Source of the DNA: Apoderus coryli
Taxonomy: Eukaryota; Arthropoda; Insecta; Coleoptera; Attelabidae
DNA length: 64,000 nucleotides
Assembly: GCA_911728435.2 (NCBI GenBank)
Contig: OU452210.1
Location: forward strand, 15,732,442-15,796,441
Reading direction: 5' to 3'
In this document: piece after piece, positions 48,389 to 61,800 of the stretch
Layout: each line of letters opens with the position of its first letter
How positions within the stretch are numbered: position 1 is the first letter of the stretch
Program-made: the position numbers and the translations under genes
Notes under the pieces: generated by a model
What the model was told of the DNA's origin: nothing
What the model saw: only the letters and a program-made list of their open reading frames with translations
Database searches by the model: none

Positions 48389-48557
48389 GGGTGTCTCGAT
48401 TGAAAAACTGAAATACTTAGGTATGGGTATTAATATTTTATTTTAATAATCTAAACCTGTATATTCTGATTAATAATTATTAGTAATCTATTTCACGACA
48501 TTGATATGTTTTTTGAGCCTAAGCATACTTGCCATTGCCTATAAGAAAGAGACACCC
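48389..48557. mobile_element. Candidate short TIR element with TA flanks
   Basis: GGGTGTCTC (48389-48397) and GAGACACCC (48549-48557) are inverted, and both are flanked by TA (48387-48388, 48558-48559). The inverted identity covers only nine bases plus TA, so this is a weaker call than the element at 13.7 kb. Confidence 0.45.
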
Positions 48558-49829
48558 TACGAGTTTGCTTACTATAAAAAATAAATGATCAAAATAAGAT
48601 ACACCAATCAAAAAATTGGTCTTGTAGTAAAATTACACTACAATAATATTAGGTAACCTTATTTCTACACAATGATAATTAGTTGTGTAATAAGTAGGTA
48701 TAGATATTATTCAGATATTACATACATATTTTTCTAATGATATGTGACGTTAAATAGCTCCAAATAATTTTTCTTTGGTGCTTTGATATGTAATTTTTTA
48801 CTTTTAAGTCTAGATTAATTTACTTTTACCCTTTATTAGTTTATATGATTGGTAACATGATAGCTTTCTATATATTTACATTACTTAAAATGTCTTAAGG
48901 AAGCTTAAATAGGGCTTAAACAAACCTTTTATCATCCTACACTTTATGTATATTTATTCATTAGACATTGGAGTAAGGTTTGTAACTTTCTTGAAAATTT
49001 AAACACATCAATAAATGTGTTGTCCTTGATTGTAATAGAAAATTATCGTTAAAAAGCAAGAATAATACAATTACTTTCCTAACTAATACCTTCTGATAAT
49101 TTAATTAAATAAAATGACTAATTGCTTTCGTTGTATTTGAAAACTAATTTTAACTTAATGGTGTTAGTCGAATTTTTAGTAACTTCTTCTAGTCCGATTT
49201 CCGAAGACATATTTAGTAACGTAGTCTTATTATAAATATATTTATATCTTAAATGTCAAACAAATATCTTTGTCAAACAGCATTACTATTAAGGTGTTGT
49301 TTTTAATTAATTAAGGTCATCTCGAGGCAGAATGCAACAAAATTTAATACAAATATGAAAACAAGTTCAATATATAACTGACTTATATTTATTTGAAGTA
49401 TATGTACGCCGCTGTTTACAAAAAGGAAAAAGGGAGATTCATTGTTTTATAGGCACCAGTACAATTTCTGGAATAACTAACTGTATTGAATCTAGACAAA
49501 GTCTATTAATTCTTATCGCACATACATTGCGTATACCTAGCATAGTATAAAGTTTATGTGTTGCATTCCACTTCTAGAGACTCTAATTAATTTCTTCCCG
49601 TGAATTAATAGGGAACGGAATAATTGTGGGTTAGATAGGAATAAGAAGGGACGGATCAATAACTAACGGACACTGCTGCCGGCAGATAGAAGTTACAGCG
49701 ACAATAACAACGGAAGAACACGCATAAATTATAAAATAATTAATTAGAAAGATAGGAATAGAACGAGTTGCTTATAGGTAGATGAGGTTCGGGATGTGCA
49801 AAATAAATAGCAGCAGGGTCAAATATGGT

Positions 49830-52800
49830 TCAGTCTAAAAATCCTGTTTTTACCAATTTTTCGAGGAAAAATCTCACATCACCCAATTCCGAATCTTTGA
49901 TGCCCAACGATTTCAACATCCCTGAGTCACCATTTTCTACTGCCATGAACACAGAGCGTAAATGCTCTAAGTCTGAGCGCATTAGATGTAACGCTGCTCC
50001 GAAGTCTTCGATGGTTTGTGACTCTGAAAAGTGAGGGTTGAAATAATGTAGAAGAAATAAAATGCTTCCAGTAGGTACCTATATATTATATCGTTTGTTC
50101 CATATTAATACAAAATATTTAAAAACCTGTGGAATTAAAAATAAATATTAGAGATTCGCACCCATTTATGAAAGTTAATTTTTCACAGAACAAGAAAAAC
50201 TTAATTAAAAATTAATTTTCATTAAAAACACAATTTCTGAATTAATTGAGATTGTAGTTTTTTAGTTGGGAAAAGCTTTTATTTTATAATACCAAAGCTT
50301 TCACGGTAACTATGTTAATTTTATTTTACAGAATAATAACGTTTTTTGATATATAAATATTTAGTTTCCAAAAGGCTACTCTGCTAACGACTTTGTTGTA
50401 TAAATAAATATTTGAGAATTCTATTTTCATCATTCGTAACCAGAACAGCTTTTAAAGCTTAAATAAGAGCCTTACCAGATAAAGCAATAGCAACTTTCTC
50501 TACTCCTCCTAAGGGTTTTAACGCATCCCTTGCCCTACTTCCAAACAACTTCTCTAAGTAGTTTGGGCCATGACTAGCGAGTAACGACTTTAAAAAGCTG
50601 CTAGTTTCCTCAACGGGTGGTCTTTTAGCGGCTGTACATAATCTAGAATCCTCATCATATCCGTCTGGGCAATCTGGGGCACCATCACATAGATACTGAA
50701 TTGAGATACAGTTACCGTCTCCAGGGCATTTGAATGGCTCGTAGGGGTGGCAAGCGTCACCTGGAATTTGAGACATTTTATACTCAAACGCAAAGACACT
50801 CACGGTAATTCAGTTTGTGCAATTTAATCCTATTTTATAAGAGCAGTTTTGCAAGGAAAACTAAGAATTTGGAGGACAAATTTTGAGTCTAGTTTGTCTT
50901 CACTGTAAACCTACTACCTGTACTGGAATTAACCAACTCTATTTTTAGGAATTGTGACATTTTATTACGTCTAGCAGTTTAATTAACTTCGTCCGGTAAT
51001 TTATTATTGTATACGCTAGGTGTATTGTATGCTAATTTTCTTTAGCGTAAATAAGACGTTCCAGTTTTCATTTATAAATAGAACTTTTAAACTGATGCAA
51101 AGAAGATTTAAGTCCCAAAAATATTATGTCTTTTAGCGCAGTAGAATATAGAATTAATTATTGTTTAAACAAGTAGGTATCGCTGATTTTAATTGAATTC
51201 TCTTTTAGCAATATGTCGTCAACTTCGGTTTTATGAACAATAAAGACACAGAAGTCATTGTGATGTTTGAAATTTTGGTCTTGTAGAATTGTAGATTTTT
51301 TTATTATCAAAATTCCTATACGCTCTAGCTCATTTTCAATATGTAGATATTTTTATTATAATTTGCATATTTCCTGTAGTTTTCAATAGACGAGGACATA
51401 ATTCTCTTATTCTCTAAAAAGCATCAAGCCAAGTTGGTTTAGAGCTTTCGAACATAGTCGATAAAGCTTTTAAGCAAATTGTATTTTTCATATACTGATG
51501 TAATTATTTGTTTTAGGGCTATATTCACGATAGAATATTTAATTATCTAAATGTTTTGTCGGGCAAATACAATTAATTAGGAACATGATAGGTATTACTA
51601 ATTAATAGAAGTTTTAGTACAAGACAGAACATAATTAAGTTTGCTTTAGATTTATTTAGTTAATTGTCTAATAAATAGGTAATATTTAAATTTGTTGAAG
51701 CTGTAATTGAAATAAAGTAGCTTGTTTTAGACCCTTTAGGTACAATATAGGTACATAATATGTTCCGATCCCGTTAAGTTTTAAAGTTCGTTGTAAATAA
51801 GTTATTTTCTTGAAATTTGTTGGTACCTATTCCAGCCAAGGTAATTTACATTGAAATTATTTGAAGAGCTACGAAATGATATTCAAAACTAGAGGTAGGT
51901 ACATATTGTTGTTAAATTACCTATAGGTTGTACAATGTGTTGCGGATAATATGTTGTGCGTGACAAGATATACTATTGGTTTATCTTATAACGAACTGCA
52001 TTAATATGAAATAAATAGTAATAGTAGGTAATACACTATTATTAGGTAAAATGCTGATAAGAAATATAATTTCATGAAAGAATTAAATGAAAATATTGTA
52101 GATATCTCGTATCGATCGATCTACTGCGACAACTGTTGATGCGGAGACCCAACAAGTGCGTATTATAAGCAGTCGTATACCTTTTGCTTTTCGCTTTTTA
52201 TACTTTACTGTACCTACTATTAATATTTGAACCTATTTAAAATTATTTAATTCTTCGGTTAAAAAGTATAGTACCTACTACAAGTTTAGTCGAAAATTAC
52301 ACCCATACATAAATTCAGTAATTAAAATTGCTGAATGTGTAAATTAAAGCTCAAAATCGACGGAAATGATCTCAGCAACTGAACTTGTTGATAAAACATT
52401 TTCGCATTTATCAGCTACTGAACATTTGATTTCACATGTTTCAATGTAATTGATTTTTTAAATTTAAACCCTAATATTATACTAAAAAATTCTACCTTTA
52501 ATTTAGAATTTTCGAAAATACAACACGCATATGACACGTTGAATTTTCTGTGATGTGACTGGTTGTCAGATTTCACATAATTCAACTGACTTTTTTTAAT
52601 TACTCTTATTTTCTTAACATTCTGGATAATGAAATTTTAGGTGTAAATAAAGAAATAAATTATGAATTAGATTTAATTAAATATTTCATTTCAGTTCTTC
52701 GTGCACAATTCAACAAAATTTTTCATTTGATTTTTAATTCAGCCGCTAATATGCGGACATAAAAAACACTAACGAAAAATATTAAATTTTGTAATTATAA

Positions 52801-53039
52801 TGAAATTGAGTTTAAAGTAGGTAGATATCATGCACAAAACTAAATTAGAGTAACAGATGAAAAACGTCACACTTACCCCTTTTGGAACTGATATGTCCAT
52901 ATAGTCTGCTGAGGTCGATTGCCATAATAGCATTTGGTAAAGCAGCGCATAATGTTAACACAATCATTAACAAAAACAATGGTTGTGGCATAACATTATT
53001 GTGATTAGGATTATTTGGATGTCGTGCCAGCACCCGCAT
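49830..53039 (-). CDS. Prohormone-4 neuropeptide precursor
   Basis: Three minus-strand exons: 53039-52877, 50760-50476 and 50023-49830, all joined in phase 1. The first exon has a hydrophobic signal (PLFLLMIVLTLCAALPNAIMA) followed by IDLSRLYGHISS and a KR site. This is the counterpart of the honeybee prohormone-4 peptide IDLSRFYGHFNT. The second exon holds an LDL-receptor class A-like Cys module (CHPYEPFKCPGDGNCISIQY, then LCDGAPDCPDGYDEDSRLC), a second KR and a conserved block, NYLEKLFGSRARD. The third exon is the conserved C-terminus (TIEDFGAALHLMRSDLEHL through KTGFLD). The precursor should be processed in the secretory pathway of neurons. The start is either 53039 (MRVLARH) or 52991 (MPQPLFL); the latter gives a cleaner signal peptide. 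The intron 1 gap is 2.1 kb. Confidence 0.95.
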
Positions 53040-53113
53040 CGTGGCCGATGATGGGGATGTACGTAAAGCAGGGCGACCACACAATAGGGAACCTTTGCCG
53101 TTCACCTAGTTAC

Positions 53114-53119
53114 TTTATA
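53114..53119 (-). promoter_or_regulatory. Candidate TATA box of prohormone-4
   Basis: TATAAAG reads on the minus strand 75 bp before the first ATG. A start about 30 bp downstream would leave a short 5' UTR. No initiator was identified, and an upstream 5' exon is possible. Confidence 0.3.
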
Positions 53120-55883
53120 GGGAGCCGATTGTGACCGATCAGGTTTTCGCACCCTGCTACATTATATCGTGTATGTATATATTCCCTGCACGAAAACACC
53201 CTTGCTGCCGCGCATCTTTACAACTTCTGTACACGGGGGCGGCCGTACAGGCACAGATTCAACAATATTTTCAATCGAATTAACTAAAATATATAGATAA
53301 TGCAAAGTTTCGCCTTTCACGAAAAAACGTAAAATATTACATTGAAATAAGCGAAGGGTTCCGACATATTTGTCTATATTAATTAGTCCAAGAACAACTT
53401 GTGTGTGTTTCAATTTGTTCCAAAGCCTCATTGAGTATTATTTTGTAAAATAGTGCAAGAATAATTTAAAATCAAAACGGCAGCAGGATTATATTGTAAT
53501 ATTGAAGTCCTATTCCCTATCAAAGTTCACATTCCGAGTTGCCAGCTTCAAGTTAGAAGGACTGCTTGTACATAGGGCGTACTACGGAAATACACACAAT
53601 AATCGTAAGGTTTGTAAGGTGTAATACGTTTAATGCCGCCCACGAGAGCAAGCTGCGCAATAAATTAGTTTAGTTCAATCCTGACTCAATATATGTGAGT
53701 TTAATAAAATACGGAGTTTGCAAGTGAATGAGGCATCTAAATACAAAATTCAATTCACGTATTAACTATAATAGACCGACAACAACCAGCGGGGTAGGAA
53801 ACATAATTATTATTAGGTATTCTCCTCAACTAAGATAAATCCTACATTAATCTGTAGGATATAATGTCCACCTACACATTACAATAATCCGATCGACTTC
53901 CGTATCAGATAGGTACCTATTTTTCGTTTTAATTTGTTTTAAATAATACCTACATAGGTAGGTACTTCATATACCTATTGTGATTGAAAACTTCTATATT
54001 TAGTAAATGGTATCAAACAACAATTTTAACATTTTTCATGTGGGCGCAGGGCGCATAACTAAATATTTATGCTATAGAGCTTTCTAATAAATATTTACAT
54101 AAACGCACAGCAGCAAATTATGAGGTTTAAGTAACAATGCAATAATTCATAATTTACAGTAAATGTTATGTTATTATTATAATTACTTATTAGGTATTAC
54201 CTAAGTAGGTAGGTATATTTTAATAAAGTCACGAAGGTTTAAAACAAATATTAACAAAAATATCCAATCCTAAAGCTTATGTCACTTTAGGGTATCTACA
54301 TGTAAATAATCAGGGCAAATAAGGGATGTAATTTGATAAAATGCAATATTGAACTCTGGTAGGTATTTTAATTAAATTTAGAAGACAGTTTTGTAATTGT
54401 GAAAATTTTCGCAAAAAAAAAAAAAAAAACAACCATGTACCTATATAGGAACCTATTATATCTACAAATAGGTAAGTTAATATTTAATAGGTACATACAT
54501 AATTAATCTTCTATTAAATAACAATAAATTAAGCACACATTTCCGCTTGTTGCGCACCATCTAGATTATCAGGAATGGAATACAGAATAGGTAGGTAAGT
54601 AGGTACACCTTAGAATCGATATTTTAGGTATAATAGATAATATTCTACGGACAACACATAGGTATTAATAGAAGTGTACCTACCTACCTATTTTAATGTT
54701 CGCAAGGTAGAAGCGTCGAATAGGTATCCCTCATATAATTATTTTTATACAATTTGAAGATGTTGAGTAGATAGGTACATATTAGATAGCTACTTTTCTT
54801 ATTTATTATAATCGATAAATATCTGCGTTTGGCGCAAAGTAATATTGAAAACCCCGGTGTTTTTTAATATTAGGTACCTACATATGTACATAATAGGTAT
54901 ATTTTATTATTAATTTTATTAGAAATTACACATTTTTCGTATGTCGTTTACAGTGGTTATGCAACTAGCAGTACTTCGAAGGCAGTCCAGTCATTGATAT
55001 ATAGATGGCGTGACACCAATTATTTTTACCGAAGCTACAGGACCTTGATGGCGTATGGCGACTAAAAAAAAAGTAACAGTATATTTTCTTCTATCGTATG
55101 GATGGTGATTTTAATTCTATCTTTATATTAGAACAAAATATGATGTAACTACTACCATTTTTATATTAAAAGTAATTTATTTCGAACCATGAGGTTTCTG
55201 ACCTATTTTCTACCTTATAAACACACCCGTTATATCATTCATTCCTTAACTGTCATTGGCCTATAGATGAAGCAGGGAAACAACTTAATATAGAGAAGGC
55301 TGTATTGCCAAATTTCTGAAAGTCTTGTAATTATGGCATTTTTTCATAAAAATCTTATTTAATATTATATTTATAGAGTACATATATATTATAATAAGAT
55401 TTATAATAATATTTTGCTATGTTGCTATTATTGTGAGTTGCAAAGATATATATTATATCTTTGATAGTTGAATAATCAGTAGGTAGGTACCTAACCAACT
55501 CCTACTCCAAATATTAAGTCTTAGAACTAGAACTAATTTAATATATAAGAATAATATGATATCTTTTAGATACACAAGCACTGAATAGCTATATCGATTG
55601 GAGTAAATGGTCAGAATCTCAAATCCTTTACATAATAATAAAAGGATAATATAATAATGTGGAGGATACCCAATACCAGCAAAAATGGCAACCCCGTACT
55701 GAAATTGTTTCTCGGCTATGTTTAAGCTGTTGTATCCATGTCGGTAAAACAGTGTGTAGCGTTGTCGGCTTCTATCATCCATCATTACCTATTTATTTTG
55801 TTGTTCTGTAAAAGATGCGTGATGCTTTATTAATGCAAATGTTTTTTATATAAAATGTGATCAACAAAATTGTTTAAAAAAAT
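53120..55883. other. Intergenic region between prohormone-4 and trithorax
   Basis: The part nearest prohormone-4 (53120-53650) is richer in GC and CpG and may hold promoter or 5' UTR sequence. The minus ORFs at 53162-53431 and 55453-55785 have no recognised domain. From 53900 to 54900 TAGGTA/TACCTA words are dense, and a poly-A run lies at about 54413-54429. The trithorax 5' UTR probably lies close to 55884. Confidence 0.5.
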
Positions 55884-58800
55884 ATGGGGCGAAGCAAATT
55901 TCCAGGGAAACCCTCCAAGCATACACATAGGAAAAGAATTAATGTATTACCTCCAACGGGAGAACTAACCAACATTACGGAAAATGTCTCAGTGACAGTT
56001 ACTACTGCAAAAGAAAACAAACAGGTAAACAATACAGTTTTTTACAATTATAAACTACTTATAACATATTTAAGTTAATGTTTACTGAATAATATTTATT
56101 AATTTAATGAAAGAAATATATTACTTGGGCTTGGGGTCATAATTTCATGTTTTCATTACAAAACTTAAACATTTACAGCACCAAGCTTTGTTAAGTTATA
56201 TAAGGAATCATATTTGTGTTTTCGAAAATGCCAAGTTAAACCAACGAACAACAACAACCTTTACTGGCAATTCAACATTTTAAATTACTAAGTTTCAAGT
56301 TCTTCCGATCTTTCGTCAGTTATGTATTTTGAATATGTTAATTTATAAACCCGAAAGTCTTGAATCTCTTTGTGACAGAATGATCTTCTCACAAGAGACA
56401 AAGTTGGTATAAAATTCTAATGTCTTTGCAGGACGAGGAAGAGCTCTCTGAAAACCAAAGTGAGAGTGAGCTATCCGAAAAAGAACCCAAAGTGCTGAGG
56501 AAAAGGCTTCCTAGGAAACTCAATACTTCAACTTTGCGAAAGAATGGTAGGAAACGGGGATTTATATCTAGTTTACGGACCAAGAATAGTTTAAAAGCCA
56601 ACAGAACAACACGGAATAGTACTTTTCGACGAGAATCGACAAATTTAGCTGGAAAGTTTGTGTTACCGACAAGAAGTGTTCATTCATCACGAGTGATAAA
56701 ACCTAATAAACGTTTTATTGATATAAATGACAGTTTAACTGTTAAAAAAAAGGTTGTTTTGAAAAGAACTCCTAAACCTGATGAACCCGCGGTTTTAGAT
56801 AATACTAAATGCAATGAGGTGAGTAGCAACTTGGTAAATGACACGGAAAATAGCGAAAAACCATCTTTCTCGAACGGTCAGCGTGTTATTTTACGTCAAG
56901 CCCGGTTAAAGCTTCCAATACAAACAGGTACGCAAGGTCCGTTTTCTTCGAAACTTCATAATGGTCCAGGAACAATTATCTGTGGTGTATGCGGTGCAGT
57001 GCGGTACTATCGATTTGTCAAGCAAGCGCGAAAATTTAACATCTATAGCTGTGAGTCATGTCGGAAATTTATTGCGAAACAAATCAAGCGCCAAACTACT
57101 AACACTGTCTTACCTTGCCACAAAGGATTAGGTACGTGTTATGTGCCTCCAGTAGTGAGAACCCAACACTGGAAATTAACAAAATTCTCTTCTCATTCTC
57201 GATGTCCTGCATGTTGGTTGAAAATGTGTTTAAGAGCGTATCATTTGCCACCGAATTTGAAAGAAAATCTCACCCAGTTGTTACCGAGAAACATGCGAGG
57301 GATAGATTTAGCTGTAAACAATACACTTCCACCATTACTCTGGCAGAAAAATATCGCAAATCCATCGTTTTCAAACACAAACACCCCTGAATCATCTACA
57401 TTAGTTAAACAACGTCCAGTGCGGTTTAAAACATCACAAAAAATTAATCCATCAGTATCAACAACAACCGCCTCGGAAATTAAGAGACAAAAAATAGATT
57501 TTAAAGGTCCACGCGTTAAACATGTGTGTAGAAGTGCTTCAATAGTGTTAGGTCAGCCTTTAGCAACATTTAGTAATGAAGATAGAAAATGTGATACTCT
57601 AGATCAATCGTTAACTAGTAGTAAACCAAACGACGTTAAAGCAATTGTTAATCTTAGTAAAAGTGACACTGATAGTGAAAGTAGGGCATCCAGAAGTAGT
57701 AGTTCCATTGATGAATCATCTAACCTGGAACAACAGCTGCGACGGGATAGTAAGCTGAGATGTTTGCCGAATGTTATAACTACAGAGGTGAGTTTAAATA
57801 TTCAGTTTAAAAAACCATCAATTTAATCAAAAAATGCTCATTACATAACCTTTACTTAAATAAAATCAAATAAGTATACTTACCTGCTACTGGGGAGTAT
57901 TTCTTTGAAATTAAATAGGTAATTATAAATGTTATTTTATATTTTTCCTGTTGTTCTTAACAAGTTGAATGACCGTTCCCACAAACATCTTAAACAAGGT
58001 CGGTGCAATGATACAACCATGTTTTAGGTCAGTTGTTTGTTATTGGAAAGGGCTCTCCCGGTCCGCTGCTGTTGAGAACTATAGCAGCAGTTCTTGAAAT
58101 GTATTTTCAATTTAGAAGGGTATTTTTTTTTCTAATTTCCTCATACTACCTACATAAGTAAAACCCCTATTTCTAAAAAATTGGTTGTAGTAGTAAACAC
58201 TTATAGGTATAGAAATAAATAAGATCATACATAACTATTAGTAAAACTCATGTTTGCAGGCTAATTTGTCATCGACAGAGGAGAAACCTGTACAGGAGGG
58301 AATCTACTTAGACTATTCCAGTGATCTAAACTACGAAAACAATATAAAATATGGTTTTGCAATAATAGGATCTCAAAAATTCCCAATTGGTTCCATATGT
58401 TTCCTCTGCGGTAGTGGTGGTCGTGAAATTATGTTGATATGTTCAGTATGTTGTGAGCCATATCATGATTTTTGTGTCGATAAAACTCACGCGATACCAA
58501 CGAAAAATGTAGATCTGAAAGATATTGAATGGATCTGTATGAAATGCAGTAAATGTAATGATTGTAATGGTATTGATAGGACAAAAATTGGTTGTCCGCG
58601 ATGTCTGAAGGTCTATCATCCTGAATGTTTTAATCCGGAATGGGAGACGCATTGTGAGAGCAAACCAAGTGTAAGACAAAATATAAGAATATCCTCATCA
58701 TATTTAATTATACCCGATACTTATAAATTCAAGATTTTCTAATAATTCTATTTTTTTGTTGTTGTTTTCAGTTTTGTAAATATTGTACAAAATGTTGTGA

Positions 58801-61800
58801 ATGTGGAACAGCGTCATGGCAGTCATTTCCTGGCAACCAGCCATTATGCCTTGATTGTGTAAATAAAAAACGCAGTGATATGATATGTCCAATATGCCAG
58901 AATTCCTATAACGACAATAATTACTCATCCTGCAAGGTACTATTTATACTACTACTGATATTTCATTTATATGGGTTGGCCCAAAATTTGTCACACCCAT
59001 GTCACCAATTTTAACAACATTTTATTATTTCAGGTTTTAGAATGTTTGAAATGTAAATCATGGATCCACTCAGATTGTGCTAAATTGACTACAGAGCAAT
59101 ACGATCTAATCCGAATTCTTCCAAAATCGTCACAATTCGTCTGTAGCTCGTGCTCGAACAACTTTACGCCAACGTGGAAAAGTGCCGTTTTAACAGAAAT
59201 GCGATCTTGTTTCAATCATATTTTATGGAAACTTTCTAGAAATAAAACGACTAGAAATGTATTAAAATGGCGGAATTTAACAAATAAAGTAACAACATTT
59301 CGATCACTCACGAGAAAATTAAATTCTGGTGCAGATTCGGATTTAGTTAACAATAATTGTAGTAAAGATTTAACGGATATTCATAAGATTTATTCTTTTG
59401 AAGAAAATGAAAGGTTAGAGAAACAAGTTAAAGAAAGCAAAAGTTTGCTCGATATTAAATGCACATTACACGAATATTTTTCTATAAAACAATTCCATAA
59501 TGACATGCAGGAAGCGTTGAAGTTGACACATTCAGACCATGTTTTAAATATATTTAAGAAGCTGTTTCGTGATATATTTCCATGGTTTACTATATTACAT
59601 GAACATGATAATTCGGAAGTTGAGATAATCTCGCAAGTTGATGTTATTGGGAGCAGTTCAATCTCAATTCATTTACCTCCAGTGCCTGATGACACACGAA
59701 CATGTATTTTATGTCGGAAAGTCGGGGACGGACTACTTCACGAAGAATCACGATTATTATACTGCGGTAGTAACAAATGGATTCACGCAAATTGCGCATA
59801 TTGGTCTGTCGAAGTATATGAAGAAATTGATAATTATTTACAAAACGTTCATTCAACAATAGACAAAAGTCAATTAAGTATTTGCGTAATGTGTAAGAAA
59901 AATGGAGCTACAGTACAATGCAATATTTGCCCAAAAGAAATTTACCACTTCATATGCGCTAAAAATGCAAACTGTATTTTCACGAAACTAAAGAAAGCGT
60001 GTTTTTGTCCGAAACATCCTCCAGTATCAATATCTGGCCATAAATATATTTTAAAACGTGACATAGATTTCCACTTAAACCGAAGTATTTATATTGAACC
60101 CGAGGATAATAATCGACCAATAGCAAAATTAAATGAAGTAAACTATCTAGTGGGATCCCTCTGCGTTACTGATCTAGGACAAATTGAACCCATTCTTTCG
60201 GATAATCAAGATGCAATTATTCCAGTGGGTTTTGTATGTTCAAGACTGTTTTGGTCAACAGTTGAACCATGGAAGTTAATTCCATATACAATTACGACAT
60301 CAGTTCAAAATCCGAATTGTAGTATATTAACTGTTGATAAAAATTTTACTGTTGATCATACTTCGAGTAAGATTGAACATGATAAAGTACTAAGAGAGCT
60401 GACTCTTTGGCAACGAGAGTATGAACGGAAGGTAGACGATATTGATATGGAATATGAGGAAGAGGAAAAGAATGGAGCTGATTTGTTATCTCCAGAATTA
60501 ACAGATACGATTTTAGAAGATCTACCACATGATATCCTGGATGGGATTTCGGTACAAGATATTTTCCCTAATTTTAGTTACGAAGATATGTTGAGTTTAG
60601 ATAATAGTAATACTGAAATTGAATCGTTCAAGAAATCTGATGATGAAGAAATTACACGATGTAAATCTGATGTGGTGTCTAAAATGGATTCAAAATCTCG
60701 TTTACAAACGCAAAGATCATGCAGTTTAACGGTGAGTTGTAAATTAGATTCACCAGCTGTGAAAAAGCGGAAAATCACTACTGGTCGTGAGAATAATATG
60801 TACTATCATTTGCTTCAAGTCGATGGTAATTGTGATGAAAGTAGTTCTAGCGAATGCGGATCACCCACGGGTTTAGTAACAACGGATATTTGGGGAAATT
60901 ATGTCACTGACGAACCAGTGACCTGTGAAAAATGTCATAGCACTTATCGAACTCAGGCGAGTTATAAACGACATTTAGATAGTTGTGAGTTTCTATGTAG
61001 CAGTGAAAGTGATAGCGAAAATGTACCTGAAAGTGATATATTCAGTACGGAAGTGAATTTTGTTCATACACAACCTAATTTGTTGGAGAATAATCAAACT
61101 ACTATCATTAACGAATTAAACAATCAACCATTGATGATTTCTTCATATCAGTCGTATCAAAGTGAAGTTCATACATCAGTTCAAAATTATCTGCCCACCA
61201 CTAAGCCTAATGATGTCATTCTACCCCAAACATCAGAAGAAATTATTAATTTTCCTCATGTAAATGAAAAATCGGTATTACAAACAATCCCAACAATATC
61301 CTTAAATGAAAATATTACCGCCTCACATGAACAAGCATCGGCATATACAATTAACCAGTCATCTTTACCGATAACAGAACCGTCAGCCACAATTTCGATA
61401 CCAAACAATCAATATTGTATGAGTCAATCGATACCGTTATGTGTAAACTTACCACAGCAAGTCAATAATCCAACTTCGCTACCAGTAAATTCATCACTAG
61501 AAAGTGAAATTCAACTCACACCAGCATCACTTATTAATAACGGAAATAATTTACATACGATATCGATAAATCCAATCAATCATATAAATCAACAACAATC
61601 CCAGAATACTATCACAGTTAACCAAATCAATCAACATCCTATAGAATTCTCGCAAACGCAACCAGTAGCTATTCAGCAGATTCCGTACAACAACGTCAAT
61701 CAAATTTTAAATGTGGGACCCCAAAATCAATTTACTGTTAACGGCAAATTACTTAATCCAGTTATGCATCCAATCAACGTTCCTAGCACTCAATGGGTAC

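Larger units (their letters stand above)
45758..49829. other. Gene-free stretch
   Basis: No exon was recognised. The 84-codon plus ORF at 48108-48362 is hydrophobic, AT-rich and isolated. It contains a palindrome at 47767-47782, an inverted repeat at 47658-47723 and a small TIR element at 48389-48557. Confidence 0.55.

Noticed and set aside
49825..50034. Plus-strand ORF of 69 codons
   Set aside because: It is the antisense of the last prohormone-4 exon.
53162..53431. Minus-strand ORF of 89 codons upstream of prohormone-4
   Set aside because: No domain or signal peptide; more likely promoter or 5' UTR sequence.
55453..55785. Minus-strand ORF of 110 codons upstream of trithorax
   Set aside because: No recognised domain; it lies where trithorax promoter or 5' UTR sequence is expected.
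58971..59033. ATGGGTTGGCCC resembling a mariner terminus, and an in-frame start
   Set aside because: It lies in a short (97-bp) intron of trithorax with proper GT and AG; the terminus likeness is only a dozen bases and has no partner.
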